Positions 7,101-14,910 of a stretch of 64,000 nt of DNA are shown piece by piece. The stretch comes from an uncultured Acidobacteriota bacterium. Lineage in GTDB: Bacteria; Acidobacteriota; UBA6911; RPQK01; JAJDTT01. The notes below the pieces were generated by a model that made no database searches, was not told the DNA's origin, and saw nothing but the letters and a program-made list of their open reading frames with translations. The position numbers and the translations under genes were made by a program. The stretch covers positions 19,848 to 83,847 of the forward strand of contig CATOST010000028.1 of NCBI GenBank assembly GCA_951812665.1. Reading direction: 5' to 3'. Numbering within the stretch: position 1 is the first letter of the stretch; the number at the start of each line of letters is the position of its first letter.

Positions 7101-9632
7101 ACAAAGCGTGGCGTTCTCTTGGGCCCAGAAATTCTCCAGGTTCGATCCGAGGAAGGAAGAGGGGACTGGTCCCGTGAGGTCATTGCCGTCGAGGACCAGG
7201 GTTTGCAGATGAGCGAGCGAGCCGAGTGCCGCCGGGATCGCCCCGGTCAGCTCATTGTAGCCGAGACCCAGGATTCGCAGATTCGTGAGAGCACCGAGTT
7301 CCGCTGGGATCGCCCCCGTCAGCTCGTTGTAGCCGAGACCCAGGTATTCCAAGTGGGTGAGCGAGCCGAGTTCCACCGGAATCGATCCCGTCAGCTCATT
7401 GTGGTCGAGAGCCAGGTGTTCCAGATTGGAGAGCGAACCCAGTTCCGCCGGGATCGCCCCCGTCAGCTCGTTGTGTTCGAGATCCAGGTGCCGCAAATTG
7501 GTGAGAGAACCGAGTTCCGCCGGAATCGGCCCCGTCAGCGCATTGGTGCCGAGATCCAGGAATTCCAAGTGGGCGAGCGAGCCGAGCTCTGCCGGGATCG
7601 ATCCCGTCAGCTCATTGTAGCCGAGATCCAGGTGTTCCAAGTGGGTGAGCGAGCCGAGCTCTGCCGGGATCGACCCCCTCAATCCGATCCCTGTTTTTGA
7701 CAAGTACCCATCTTGTGTCACAGTCGAAACGACCAAACGCAGGCCAGTCACCCGGCCCTGGCTGTCGACCTCGACCCCGTACCAGTCCCCCAGCGGGGCG
7801 TCGGTCAACCATTTTTCGCTCTGGGTCCAATGCGGTCCGCCCAGCGTTTCGTACAGCGTCCCCAGCGCCACTCGCTCCGAAACGGTCACCGTCACCGTGA
7901 CCGACGCCGTAGCCGTCTGTCCGTCCGCTCCTGTCACCGTGATCCGGTAGGTCGTGGTCACGTTCGGCGACACCTTCCGGGTGCCCGAAGTCGGCACCAC
8001 ACCGATTCCCGGTTCGATCTCGGCGCTCTCCGCATTCGTGGACGACCAGCTCAGGGTGGTGCTCCGGCCCCGATCGATCGACCTCGGCGATGCCGACAGC
8101 GTCACCGTCGGAGGAGGGGCCTGGCCGCCGTCGATCCCGCTGCCCTCCGGTATCCGAATCGCCGGTACCGCCGAAAGTGAGGAGGTTCCCTTCCCGAACC
8201 GCAACCCCAACGGGGCGAACCCGGATTCGTCCTCGGTTCGCAGGAACAGGAGGCCTCGAAAGTCCCTCAGAAATCCCATATCCACTCCGGGCACGTGGAA
8301 CCATTCCGGGAGCGTGCGCGCCGCTTGGTGGAAGTCCCGCCGGGGCACGTACACCCCGTCCAACGGGTCGTCGCCTTCCTCGTCCCGGAGTCTCAGCTCG
8401 ATCCTGGATGCCACCTCCGGCTTGAAGAGGGCCAGACCCGCCCCGATCGTCTCCGATTCCTCCACGAACAGAGCGAATTCATGTCCCAGCCGGACGGGCT
8501 CGACGCCGACTTCGATCCCCGATTGGGCGTCTCGGTAGGTCAACAGTCCCCCGACTGTGGCCGCATCGGTCTCGACCTGGATCCAACCCCGCCGAATGGC
8601 TCCAGAGCCGGTACTTCTCAAGACTCGACTGCCCAGCGCCGGAATCTCCAACGTCAAATCGGAATCGAACAGATCCCGGACCGGCTGTCCGTCCGGGTCG
8701 TAGACTTCAACCCGGACTTCTGCCGTGCCGTCCGGATCGACGTTGTTGAGCACCAACTGCACCGACCATCCGCCTCCGTCCACGTAGTCGGGGAAGATCA
8801 GGGCCGTCTCCTGAAGTTCCTGGCTCCGGGTCCGGATCGCCGGCACCGCCGAGAGCGACGAGGTCCCCTTCCCGAACCGCAGACCGAGCGGGGCGAACGG
8901 AGAATCGTCCTCGGTCAGCAAGAACAACAGGCCGCGAAAGTCCCTCAGAAATCCGGTATCGATCCCTTCGACGTCAAACCATTCCGGGAGCGTGCGCGCC
9001 GCCTGGTGGGAATCCCTCCAGCGGACGGACTCCCCCTCCAACGGGTCGGTTCCCTCCTCGTCGCGGAGGCGAAGCTCGAGGCGGGGAGAGGTGTCTGGCT
9101 TGAAGACGGCGACTCCAGCGCCGACACTCGGCGATTCCTCGACGAACAACGCGAATTGCGGTCCCAACTCGACGGGTTTGACCCCGACTTCGACCCCCGA
9201 TTGGGCGTGCCGGTAAGTCAACAATCCACTGACGGTGGCCGCATCGGCTTCGACTTGGATCCAACCCCGCCGAATTGCCACTGAGCCGGCGCTTTTCAAG
9301 ATTCGACTGCCCAGGGCCGGAATCTCGAACGTCAAATCGGAATCGAACAGATCCAGGACGGACTGTCCGTCCGGGTCGTAGACTTTCACTTGGACCGCGG
9401 CCGCGGCCTCCGGGTCGACGTTGCTGATCACCAGCTGCACCGACCATCCCGCTCCATCCACGTAGTCCGGGAAGTACAGGGTTGTCTCGACCGGTTCCTG
9501 CGTCTGACGGGGGAACGAATCATCGACCGCGGGACGAGCGGTCTCCACCCGCTCGGCGGGTCGCTGCACGGAATACAAGGCGGGCAACAGAAAGGCAACC
9601 AGAAACAGAGCCCAGATTTTCTTCACGGCCAT
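4128..9632 (-). CDS. Giant secreted LRR protein with C-terminal metzincin-like protease
   Basis: An 1834-residue exported protein; the signal peptide is MAVKKIWALFLVAFLLPALYS. Residues about 47-270 and 274-492 are two near-identical copies of a beta-sandwich unit (FPDYVDGxGWSVQLV). Residues 505-585 resemble an Ig-like/PKD strand set. From about 590 to 1340 run plant-type leucine-rich repeats of 24 residues (LDLGYNELTGSIPAELGSL) in three blocks. The C-terminal third holds HELGHNLSLLHA near residue 1588, fitting the HExxHxxxxxH zinc site, with a downstream DLMSYC that could be the Met-turn. I infer a surface or secreted protease whose LRRs bind a target. AAGG precedes the ATG by 6 nt. Single gene, no obvious operon. 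Confidence 0.85.
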   Translation of the reverse strand: MAVKKIWALFLVAFLLPALYSVQRPAERVETARPAVDDSFPRQTQEPVETTLYFPDYVDGAGWSVQLVISNVDPEAAAAVQVKVYDPDGQSVLDLFDSDLTFEIPALGSRILKSAGSVAIRRGWIQVEADAATVSGLLTYRHAQSGVEVGVKPVELGPQFALFVEESPSVGAGVAVFKPDTSPRLELRLRDEEGTDPLEGESVRWRDSHQAARTLPEWFDVEGIDTGFLRDFRGLLFLLTEDDSPFAPLGLRFGKGTSSLSAVPAIRTRSQELQETALIFPDYVDGGGWSVQLVLNNVDPDGTAEVRVEVYDPDGQPVRDLFDSDLTLEIPALGSRVLRSTGSGAIRRGWIQVETDAATVGGLLTYRDAQSGIEVGVEPVRLGHEFALFVEESETIGAGLALFKPEVASRIELRLRDEEGDDPLDGVYVPRRDFHQAARTLPEWFHVPGVDMGFLRDFRGLLFLRTEDESGFAPLGLRFGKGTSSLSAVPAIRIPEGSGIDGGQAPPPTVTLSASPRSIDRGRSTTLSWSSTNAESAEIEPGIGVVPTSGTRKVSPNVTTTYRITVTGADGQTATASVTVTVTVSERVALGTLYETLGGPHWTQSEKWLTDAPLGDWYGVEVDSQGRVTGLRLVVSTVTQDGYLSKTGIGLRGSIPAELGSLTHLEHLDLGYNELTGSIPAELGSLAHLEFLDLGTNALTGPIPAELGSLTNLRHLDLEHNELTGAIPAELGSLSNLEHLALDHNELTGSIPVELGSLTHLEYLGLGYNELTGAIPAELGALTNLRILGLGYNELTGAIPAALGSLAHLQTLVLDGNDLTGPVPSSFLGSNLENFWAQENATLCIPAVAGFVSWTKGLKSLSGIFCDESDRAILEALHEVSGGSGWTNSDGWRDDVLLAEWYGVRVDSLGRVTALDLRNNGLDGRLPNDLGELSQMIELRIGGNALSGRLPLSLARLSLRVFDYADTELCAPVEAGFQAWLNTLPSHEGSGVECAPLSEQDILAALYEATGGTNWARTDLWLTDAPLEDWHGVQVNGQGRVTRLSLDSNRLEGEIPPALGSLSNLEALELGQNDLEGEIPVELGSLSDLEIIGLSRNRLKGQIPGELGNLSKLWFLSFAWNRLEGRIPPALGSLSNLNRLDLRGNQLEGRIPARLGSLSHLEYLNLGNNALTGSIPAELSSLANLQTLNLGNNALTGSILAELSSLANLQTLDLGNNALTGSIPAELGSLANLQTLNLAYNELTGSVPAELGSIANLRYLDLGNNTLTGSIPAEFAGLQELREMDLTRNAGMSGALPASLTRLRRLEVLMAGETDLCVSSDARVLEWLDGVWKRRLRPCSAADPPLAYLTQAAQSREFPVPLVAGKDALLRVFVTAEGGADQGLPPVRAIFYRSGTATHEVEIPGKSHPIPGEVREGDLDASVNAEIPGGVVQPGLEMVIEIDPNGTLDAAGLGLTKRIPETGRLQVEVRAMPEFELTLIPFLWTQNPDSSILELVTSMAQDPESHESLWATRMLLPVDELDVTAHESVLSFTNDTHELLEQTRMIRAMEGASGHHVGMMSGETSGPAFGDLPGWSSVSNSDALVLAHELGHNLSLLHAPCPDPPGSDRSYPYSRGSIGVWGYDSREGGRLVPPARSDLMSYCLFQWISDYHFTNALRYRLHTAAGGRLSSLVAAPAESLLLWGGVNGGGAPFLEPAFAVEAPASLPRSTGEYEISGRSGAGDELFSLSFEMPQVADGDGRSSFAFVLPVQPDWADQLASITLSGPGGSVTLDQDTDRPVTILRNPRTGQIRGILRDRPDASRVRDDAVSALSQEPGMEVLTSRGIPDPDDWTR
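7200..7690 (-). repeat. 72-bp tandem coding repeats (LRR units)
   Basis: Seven or so consecutive 72-bp units, each encoding one 24-residue LRR, are nearly identical at DNA level; a second block lies at about 5800-6180. Shared wording such as GATCG(A/C)CCCCGTCA recurs every unit. Such arrays can gain or lose units by recombination and are prone to assembly collapse. Confidence 0.8.
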
Positions 9633-9873
9633 GCCCCCCTTCCGCTACTGATCCCAGTGAAGCAACCCTCTTCCGGTAAATATGGCTTCACGGGCCGGAG
9701 CATCTCTCTCGGCGATCTCTACCCACGAAGATCGCGATCCTTGTTTTTGTGGATCACGCCGCCACACGGACCGCACCGGGGCACGGGCGTCTAGCGACCT
9801 ATCTTGGCTCCTTAGTAATAAAAGACGTCCGGGAAACGAAAACCGGACAGGTCCGCCCCAGAAATAGCCGGGT

Positions 9874-9898
9874 GGAGGGGAGTTTTTCCCCCATCTCC
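9874..9898. repeat. Family-B hairpin element
   Basis: GGAGGGGA, a T-rich loop and TCCCCCATCTCC, followed by CATCTTCCCGTTCC, the same linker start seen after the stem at 3923. The surrounding gap (9633-10011) shows no gene. The element lies about 240 nt upstream of the LRR gene. Confidence 0.6.
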
Positions 9899-10011
9899 CA
9901 TCTTCCCGTTCCACACCGGAGGCGGCGACTGGGATCAAAATAGAGGCTGCGTCGCGGCGTTGCAACGACGCGACTGCGTCAGCGTTGTCGAAGTGGGGAC
10001 GAACGAACCTC

Positions 10012-10215
10012 TTAACGAATCGATCTGATCAGATGCCAGGAGATGACGTGCCGACAGGCCACGCAGTAGGGGAATTCTTCTCCTCGGCGGATCAGCTTTC
10101 TCTCCCGATGGCGGCAGTCCGATTCGTATAGACCGGGGATTTCACAACGCTCCCCGGTCTTGGCATTCGATGGATGCGGCGATTCTCTAACGACAGGATC
10201 TCCATTCGTTCTCAT
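10012..10215 (-). CDS. Small conserved-looking zinc-ribbon-like protein, 67 aa
   Basis: The product ends GLYESDCRHRERKLIRRGEEFPYCVACRHVISWHLIR. The pattern C...G-Y-x-S-x-C..E..L..GE.FP.C..C...V.W resembles small uncharacterised bacterial proteins with a paired-Cys knuckle (CVAC). I chose ATG 10215 because AAGGA lies 5 nt upstream; two earlier in-frame starts lack a site. It is divergent from the sensor kinase and shares its upstream region, so co-regulation is possible. Function unknown. Confidence 0.55.
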   Translation of the reverse strand: MRTNGDPVVRESPHPSNAKTGERCEIPGLYESDCRHRERKLIRRGEEFPYCVACRHVISWHLIRSIR

Positions 10216-10364
10216 CGTTTTCCTTGGACCCATGCTTCGTAGTATCCGCCGGGATGACGTGTGATCGTTATGCAATCGTGAGAGGTTCTCCGTAGAAAAC
10301 ACATCAAAATAAAGACATCCGAATCACTGGATGAATGCACACGATCAAGCATATCGCGGGGAAG

Positions 10365-10403
10365 TGACAATAGTATGACAATAGGCGCTTATCTACTGAC
10401 AAT
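10365..10403 (+). promoter_or_regulatory. Helically phased TGACAAT direct repeats before the kinase gene
   Basis: TGACAAT occurs at 10365, 10376 and 10397, that is at offsets of 11 and 21 bp. Direct heptamers spaced 11 bp are the classical binding geometry of OmpR/PhoB-family regulators. The downstream gene encodes exactly such a DNA-binding domain, so autoregulation is a good inference. The rest of the 324-nt intergenic region (10216-10539) shows no gene. Confidence 0.55.
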
Positions 10404-10539
10404 TCTATGAATTCTTACTCTAAGACGCTATCATTGGAGCCCGCAGAGTCCGATGCGTCTCAAACTCGGCTCCTCCAAGGAATCGATTCATCGGGACGCC
10501 GAACCGGGGCTCGGTCCAGGATCCGGCAAGGAAAGGCGA

Positions 10540-12894
10540 ATGCAGAGTTCCGACGAACTGAGGCGAGAGATCGAAGCGCTGCGGGAGCGCATCTCCAAGC
10601 TGAGCGCGGCCAGCCTGCGCATCAGCTCGAGCCTGGACCTCAACACCGTCCTACGCGAGGTTGTGGAAAGCGCCCGCGAGCTCACCGGCGCTCGCTCCGG
10701 AGTCATTACGATCCTCGGAGACTCGGGACAGCCCCAGGGCTTCGTCACTTCCGGCCTGACTCCCGACGACCGCCGGCGGATGCTGGACTGGCCCGACAGG
10801 TTGCGTTTTTTCGAGCACCTTCGCGATCTTCCGGGAGCGCTTAGACTGCGGGACCTGCGCGACTACGCCCGATCGCTCGGTTGTTCCCCGGACGTATTGC
10901 CGTCGACCACCTTCCAGGGTACGCCAATGCGTCACCAGGGCGTCCAAGTCGGCAATTTCTTTCTCGCTGGGAAGGAAGATGGCCGGGGGTTCACGGACGA
11001 GGATGAAAAGGTCCTGGTGTTGTTCGCGGCGCAGGCGGCGACTGCGATTGCGAACGCCCGCGCCTTCCGAAACGAACAGCGGGCCCGGGCCGACTTGGAA
11101 GCCTTGGTCGACATCTCGCCTGTGGGGGTCGCGGTCTTCGATGCCAAGTCCGGCAAGGCGGTGAGTTTCAATCAGGAGGTGAATCGGATTCTCGGAGGCC
11201 TGCTCTCGCCGGGCAACGGCGTGGAAGAACTGCTGGAGGTAGTGACGTTGCGCCGCCCCGACGGATGGGAGATCTCGCTGGAGGAACTTCCCGCAGCTCA
11301 GGCAATGAGCAACGCATTGACGATCCGCGCCGAGGAGATCGTCCTCCAGGTGCCCGACGGCCGGAGTGTCACGATACTGATGAACGCTGCGCCGATCCGG
11401 TCCGAGGCCGGCACCATCGAGTCCATGGTCGTCACGATGCAGGATCTGGCTCCTCTGGAGGAGTTGGAGCGGTTGCGGGCCGAGTTCCTGGGCATGGTGA
11501 GCCACGAGCTGCGGGTCCCTCTGGCTTCCATCAGGGGCTTGGCCGTCACCGTGCTGGGTTCGTCGTCGGTTCCCGACCCGGCCGAGATGCTCCAGTTCTT
11601 CCGCATCATCGACCAGCAGGCCGAACACATGCACGGCCTGATCAGCGATCTGCTGGATGCGGGCCGCATCAAGGCGGGGACATTGTCGGTCTCCCCGGAG
11701 GCGGCGGACATGGCCGACTTGGTGGACCAAGCCAGAAACACCTTCCTGAGTGGCGGCGGCCGGCACACGATCCGCATCGACCTTCCTCCGGACCTTCCCC
11801 GGGTGATGGCCGACAAGCGGCGGATCATCCAAGTCTTGAACAATCTCTTGTCCAACGCTTCCAGGCACTCTCCCGAGTCGTCCCCCATCCGGGTCGCCGC
11901 GGCGCGGGATGGCGTCCACGTGGCGATCTCGGTCGCCGACGAAGGCCTGGGAGTGCCGCCGGAACAGTTGCCGCACCTGTTCCGAAAACACGCGCGGGTC
12001 GGCGACAATCGCGGGATCGGAGGGTCCGGCCTGGGGCTGGCCATCTGCAAGGGTCTGGTGGAGGCTCACGGCGGGCGCATCCGGGCCGAGAGTGGCGGGG
12101 TGGGTCTGGGAACGCGGTTCACCTTCACGATTCCAGTGGTCCAAGAGGCCAGCCCCGGAGCCGGGTCCGGCTTCGCCCGGAGTTCGTCCAACGCGTCTCG
12201 GGACGGCCAGGAACGAACGCGCATCCTGGTGGTGGACGACGACCCGCAGACGCTCCGGTACGTTCGTGACGCTTTGATGGGGGCAGGCTACGTGCCGCTC
12301 GTGACGGGCGACCCGCGGGAGGTCTCCCAACTCATCAAGACGAAGAAGCCCCGGCTGGTCCTGTTGGACCTGATGCTTCCCGGGACCGATGGAATCGAAT
12401 TGATGGAGCGCGTCCCTGAAATGGCTCATCTGCCGGTCATCTTCATCTCCGGCTACGGCAGGGACGAGACGATCGCCAGGGCCTTGGAGGCCGGAGCCGT
12501 CGATTACATCGTCAAGCCTTTCTCGCCGACCGAGTTGACGGCAAGAGTCCGGGCCGCCCTGCGCCGGCGGGACGAGCCGCCTGAACCCTTTCTGTTGCGG
12601 GATCTGGCCATCCACTATGAGGCCCGCCGCGTGACCGTGGCCAGCCGGCCGGTGCGACTTACGGCGACCGAATACGAGCTGCTCCGAACACTCTCGGTCA
12701 ACGCGGGCCGGATCCTGACGTACGATTCCCTCCTGCGCCAAGTCTGGGACCGGCGGGAATCCGGCGACAATCGGCTGGTGCACGCCTTCGTGAAGAGGCT
12801 CCGCCGCAAGCTGGGCGATGACGCGACCAGTCCTGCCTACATCTTCACCGAGCGCCAGGTCGGCTACCGCATGCCCAGACCGGGTGACCTGTGA
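10540..12894 (+). CDS. Histidine kinase fused to OmpR-type response regulator
   Basis: One 784-residue chain holds a whole two-component system: a short coiled coil, a GAF domain (about 30-175), a PAS-like domain (178-290), HisKA with SHELR at about His322, an ATPase with N-box NNLLSNASRHS and G-box GIGGSGLGLAI, a receiver (DDD near 565, phospho-acceptor Asp610 in LLDLMLPG, Lys in VKPF) and a C-terminal winged helix (LTATEYELLRTL..RQVWD..VKRLRRKLG..YIFTERQVGYRM). No transmembrane helix is visible, so it probably senses a cytoplasmic signal through GAF/PAS. ATG 10540 is preferred over 10453 because AAGGAAAGG lies just upstream. A long hairpin follows. Phosphotransfer within one chain is an inference from the domain order. 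Confidence 0.92.
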   Translation: MQSSDELRREIEALRERISKLSAASLRISSSLDLNTVLREVVESARELTGARSGVITILGDSGQPQGFVTSGLTPDDRRRMLDWPDRLRFFEHLRDLPGALRLRDLRDYARSLGCSPDVLPSTTFQGTPMRHQGVQVGNFFLAGKEDGRGFTDEDEKVLVLFAAQAATAIANARAFRNEQRARADLEALVDISPVGVAVFDAKSGKAVSFNQEVNRILGGLLSPGNGVEELLEVVTLRRPDGWEISLEELPAAQAMSNALTIRAEEIVLQVPDGRSVTILMNAAPIRSEAGTIESMVVTMQDLAPLEELERLRAEFLGMVSHELRVPLASIRGLAVTVLGSSSVPDPAEMLQFFRIIDQQAEHMHGLISDLLDAGRIKAGTLSVSPEAADMADLVDQARNTFLSGGGRHTIRIDLPPDLPRVMADKRRIIQVLNNLLSNASRHSPESSPIRVAAARDGVHVAISVADEGLGVPPEQLPHLFRKHARVGDNRGIGGSGLGLAICKGLVEAHGGRIRAESGGVGLGTRFTFTIPVVQEASPGAGSGFARSSSNASRDGQERTRILVVDDDPQTLRYVRDALMGAGYVPLVTGDPREVSQLIKTKKPRLVLLDLMLPGTDGIELMERVPEMAHLPVIFISGYGRDETIARALEAGAVDYIVKPFSPTELTARVRAALRRRDEPPEPFLLRDLAIHYEARRVTVASRPVRLTATEYELLRTLSVNAGRILTYDSLLRQVWDRRESGDNRLVHAFVKRLRRKLGDDATSPAYIFTERQVGYRMPRPGDL

Positions 12895-12912
12895 GGACCC
12901 TCCGTCTGCGAT

Positions 12913-12971
12913 GGGAGAAAGTAAGTGACTGTCCTCTTCTAAGTGGGAGAAGGGGATAGTTACTTTCTCTC
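12913..12971. terminator. Long hairpin built from two family-A elements
   Basis: GAGAAAGTAA (12915-12924) pairs with TTACTTTCTC (12960-12969), and inner TGACTGTCC with GGATAGT and TCTTC with GAGAA extend the stem around a short loop. It is two family-A units in opposite orientation, placed 20 nt after the kinase stop, where it probably terminates transcription. Confidence 0.65.
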
Positions 12972-13078
12972 TTGGCAGGAGAGGGTCTGATCCGCGTCTC
13001 CCAGGAGTGGTTTCCCAACACCGAAAACCCAGTATCCTCACTTCTGAGTTTCGCTGTCCTCCAGCTATTCTCGGCAGA

Positions 13079-13240
13079 TCGTCGCCGAACTGGTTCTACA
13101 GACAACCGCGAGAAGATGCGGGATCCGGCCTCCACCTCCAAGGCGACTCCGGTGAACGTTACCCTACCTGCCGCGGGGCCAGCCACGGCCCCGGTGAAGT
13201 TGGAGTCTCCGTCCCGGTACACTTCTGGTTGGTGAACCAG
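13079..13240 (-). pseudogene. Relic of the secreted sandwich-repeat family
   Basis: Minus-strand translation reads VHQPEVYRD..GRVTFTGVALEVEAG followed by SRIFSRLSVEPV, which closely matches the GRFTGVAVEMDAGNRIFTTL unit of the protein at 48399-50942. It lacks a signal peptide, start or the rest of the unit, so it looks like a fragment left after deletion. It occupies most of the 449-nt gap before the decarboxylase gene. Confidence 0.5.
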
Positions 13241-13343
13241 TCTGTTTGGCCTGGGGCGGCCCGCGGGAGGTTCTTCCTCTATCACCGTGCCGGAATGGAT
13301 GGCGCAACCCGGCCGCAACGGAAGCGACTCAGGAGGAAAGCCA

Positions 13344-14771
13344 GTGACGACGAAGCGACGTAACTCAATCCTCGGGCACGCAGCGCACACGCCGGTCGGC
13401 AGGTCCATGGGCTACGACGAGGCACTCTTCTCGCTGGCGCACGAGTACGCCGCAGAGTACATGGAAGCCGTCAGTGGCCGGCGGGTCACGCCTGCGCCGG
13501 AAGATGTCGAGGCGCTTCGGAACTTCGACGAGCCGATCCCGGACGAACCGGCCAAGCCGCTCGAAACACTGCGCAAGCTGCACCGTTTCGGCTCTCCGGG
13601 AACGATGGCCCAGACGGGCGGACGCTACTTCGGGTTCGTGAACGGGGGCTTGCTACCGGAGGCGCTGGCTTCGCGCTGGCTCATCGACTCGTGGGATCAG
13701 AACACCGCTCTGGAGGTGATGTCCCCGGTCGGCTCCCGGCTGGAGCAGGTGTCCCAGAAGTGGTTCGTGGACTTGCTCGGCCTGCCGCGCCAGACCGTGG
13801 CCGGGTTCACGAACGGAACTTCGGCCGCGCTGCTTTGCTGCTTGACGGCCGCGCGCCATGCGCTGCTTGAGAGGCAGGGCTGGGACGTGTCGGCGCAAGG
13901 CCTCCATGGGGCTCCCAGGATACGGGTCCTGGGGAATCGGCACAGCCACGCGGCGGTCCTTCGAGCGTTGCAGGTTCTCGGCCTGGGGACGAACCATTTC
14001 GAACCTCTTCAGACGGACGATCAGGGCAGAATCCTGCTGTCGGCCCTTCCGCAACTCGACGAAAACACCCTCCTGCTCACACAGGCCGGGGATGTGAACT
14101 CGGGTTCGTTCGATCCCCTCCGCGAGCTTGGCGAACGGGCGCAAGAGGCCAACGCGTGGATGCATGTCGACGGCGCATTCGGGCTTTGGGCGGCTGCATC
14201 CCGCAATACCTGTCACCTGACGGATGGCGTGGAACTCGCCAACTCCTGGTCCGTCGATGCCCACAAGACGCTGAACGGACCGTACGAATGCGGTATCGCC
14301 CTTTGTCGGGAACGGGATGTCCTGGTGAAGGCTTTGAAGACGGACGCGTCCTATTTCACGTCAGGCGAGAAGCGCGACGGGATGGCGTTTACGCTCGACA
14401 TGTCGCGTCGCGCCCGCGGAGCGGAGTTGTGGGCAACCCTGCACACGCTGGGCCGCTCGGGCGTCGAGGCCCTCGTCGACCACTTGTGCGGCATGGCGCG
14501 CCGCCTGAGCCGAACCCTTCGGGAGCTGGGATTCGTCGTACCCAACGATGTGGTCTTCAACCAGGTCATGGTGAAGACGAGCGATGGCTCCGACCTCGGT
14601 GCGATCATGGGTGAACTCCAACGGTCCGGTGAGTGCTGGTGCGGAGGCTCCCGCTGGCTGGGCGAGCCCGTCATCCGGGTGAGCATCTGCTCCCACGCCA
14701 CCACCGAAGCCGATATCGACCGTGCGGCCGCCGCGTTCGACGCCGCGCGTCGCCGGGTCGTGGAATCGTGA
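13344..14771 (+). CDS. Group II PLP-dependent decarboxylase / aminotransferase-fold enzyme
   Basis: A 475-residue fold-type I PLP enzyme. The cofactor lysine is in SVDAHKTLN (about Lys308), preceded by HVDGAFGLW, which supplies the aspartate for the pyridine nitrogen. FTNGTSAALLCCL is the phosphate-cup region. The order fits the aromatic-amino-acid/glutamate decarboxylase superfamily; the substrate cannot be read from sequence. I chose GTG 13344 because AGGAGGAAAG (13331-13340) sits just before it, rather than the upstream GTG at 13287. It is a lone gene, convergent with a methyltransferase across a family-A hairpin. Confidence 0.9.
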   Translation: MTTKRRNSILGHAAHTPVGRSMGYDEALFSLAHEYAAEYMEAVSGRRVTPAPEDVEALRNFDEPIPDEPAKPLETLRKLHRFGSPGTMAQTGGRYFGFVNGGLLPEALASRWLIDSWDQNTALEVMSPVGSRLEQVSQKWFVDLLGLPRQTVAGFTNGTSAALLCCLTAARHALLERQGWDVSAQGLHGAPRIRVLGNRHSHAAVLRALQVLGLGTNHFEPLQTDDQGRILLSALPQLDENTLLLTQAGDVNSGSFDPLRELGERAQEANAWMHVDGAFGLWAAASRNTCHLTDGVELANSWSVDAHKTLNGPYECGIALCRERDVLVKALKTDASYFTSGEKRDGMAFTLDMSRRARGAELWATLHTLGRSGVEALVDHLCGMARRLSRTLRELGFVVPNDVVFNQVMVKTSDGSDLGAIMGELQRSGECWCGGSRWLGEPVIRVSICSHATTEADIDRAAAAFDAARRRVVES

Positions 14772-14868
14772 TGGACGCTGCCGGTTTATCGCGAGCGGCA
14801 TTGCGGGCCCAGCGCCACGTGGAGGATCCTGAGATGGCTTCCCGTCTGGTTCCGGAGAGAAGCGGAGC

Positions 14869-14896
14869 GGGAGAAGGGGACAGTCACCTTCTCTCC
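14869..14896. repeat. Family-A hairpin element, well preserved
   Basis: GGAGAAGG (14869-14876), then GGACAGTCA, then CCTTCTCTCC. The 7-bp GAGAAGG/CCTTCTC arms are perfect. It lies between two convergent genes, where it can serve as a bidirectional terminator. Confidence 0.7.
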
Positions 14897-14910
14897 TGCG
14901 AGCACCCCCC

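Noticed and set aside
5800..7690. 72-bp repeats as a CRISPR array
   Set aside because: They are contiguous coding LRR units with no unique spacers.
10651..13041. Very long minus-strand reading frame opposite the kinase
   Set aside because: It is composition-driven in GC-rich DNA; the plus-strand product has complete kinase and regulator motifs, the other has none.
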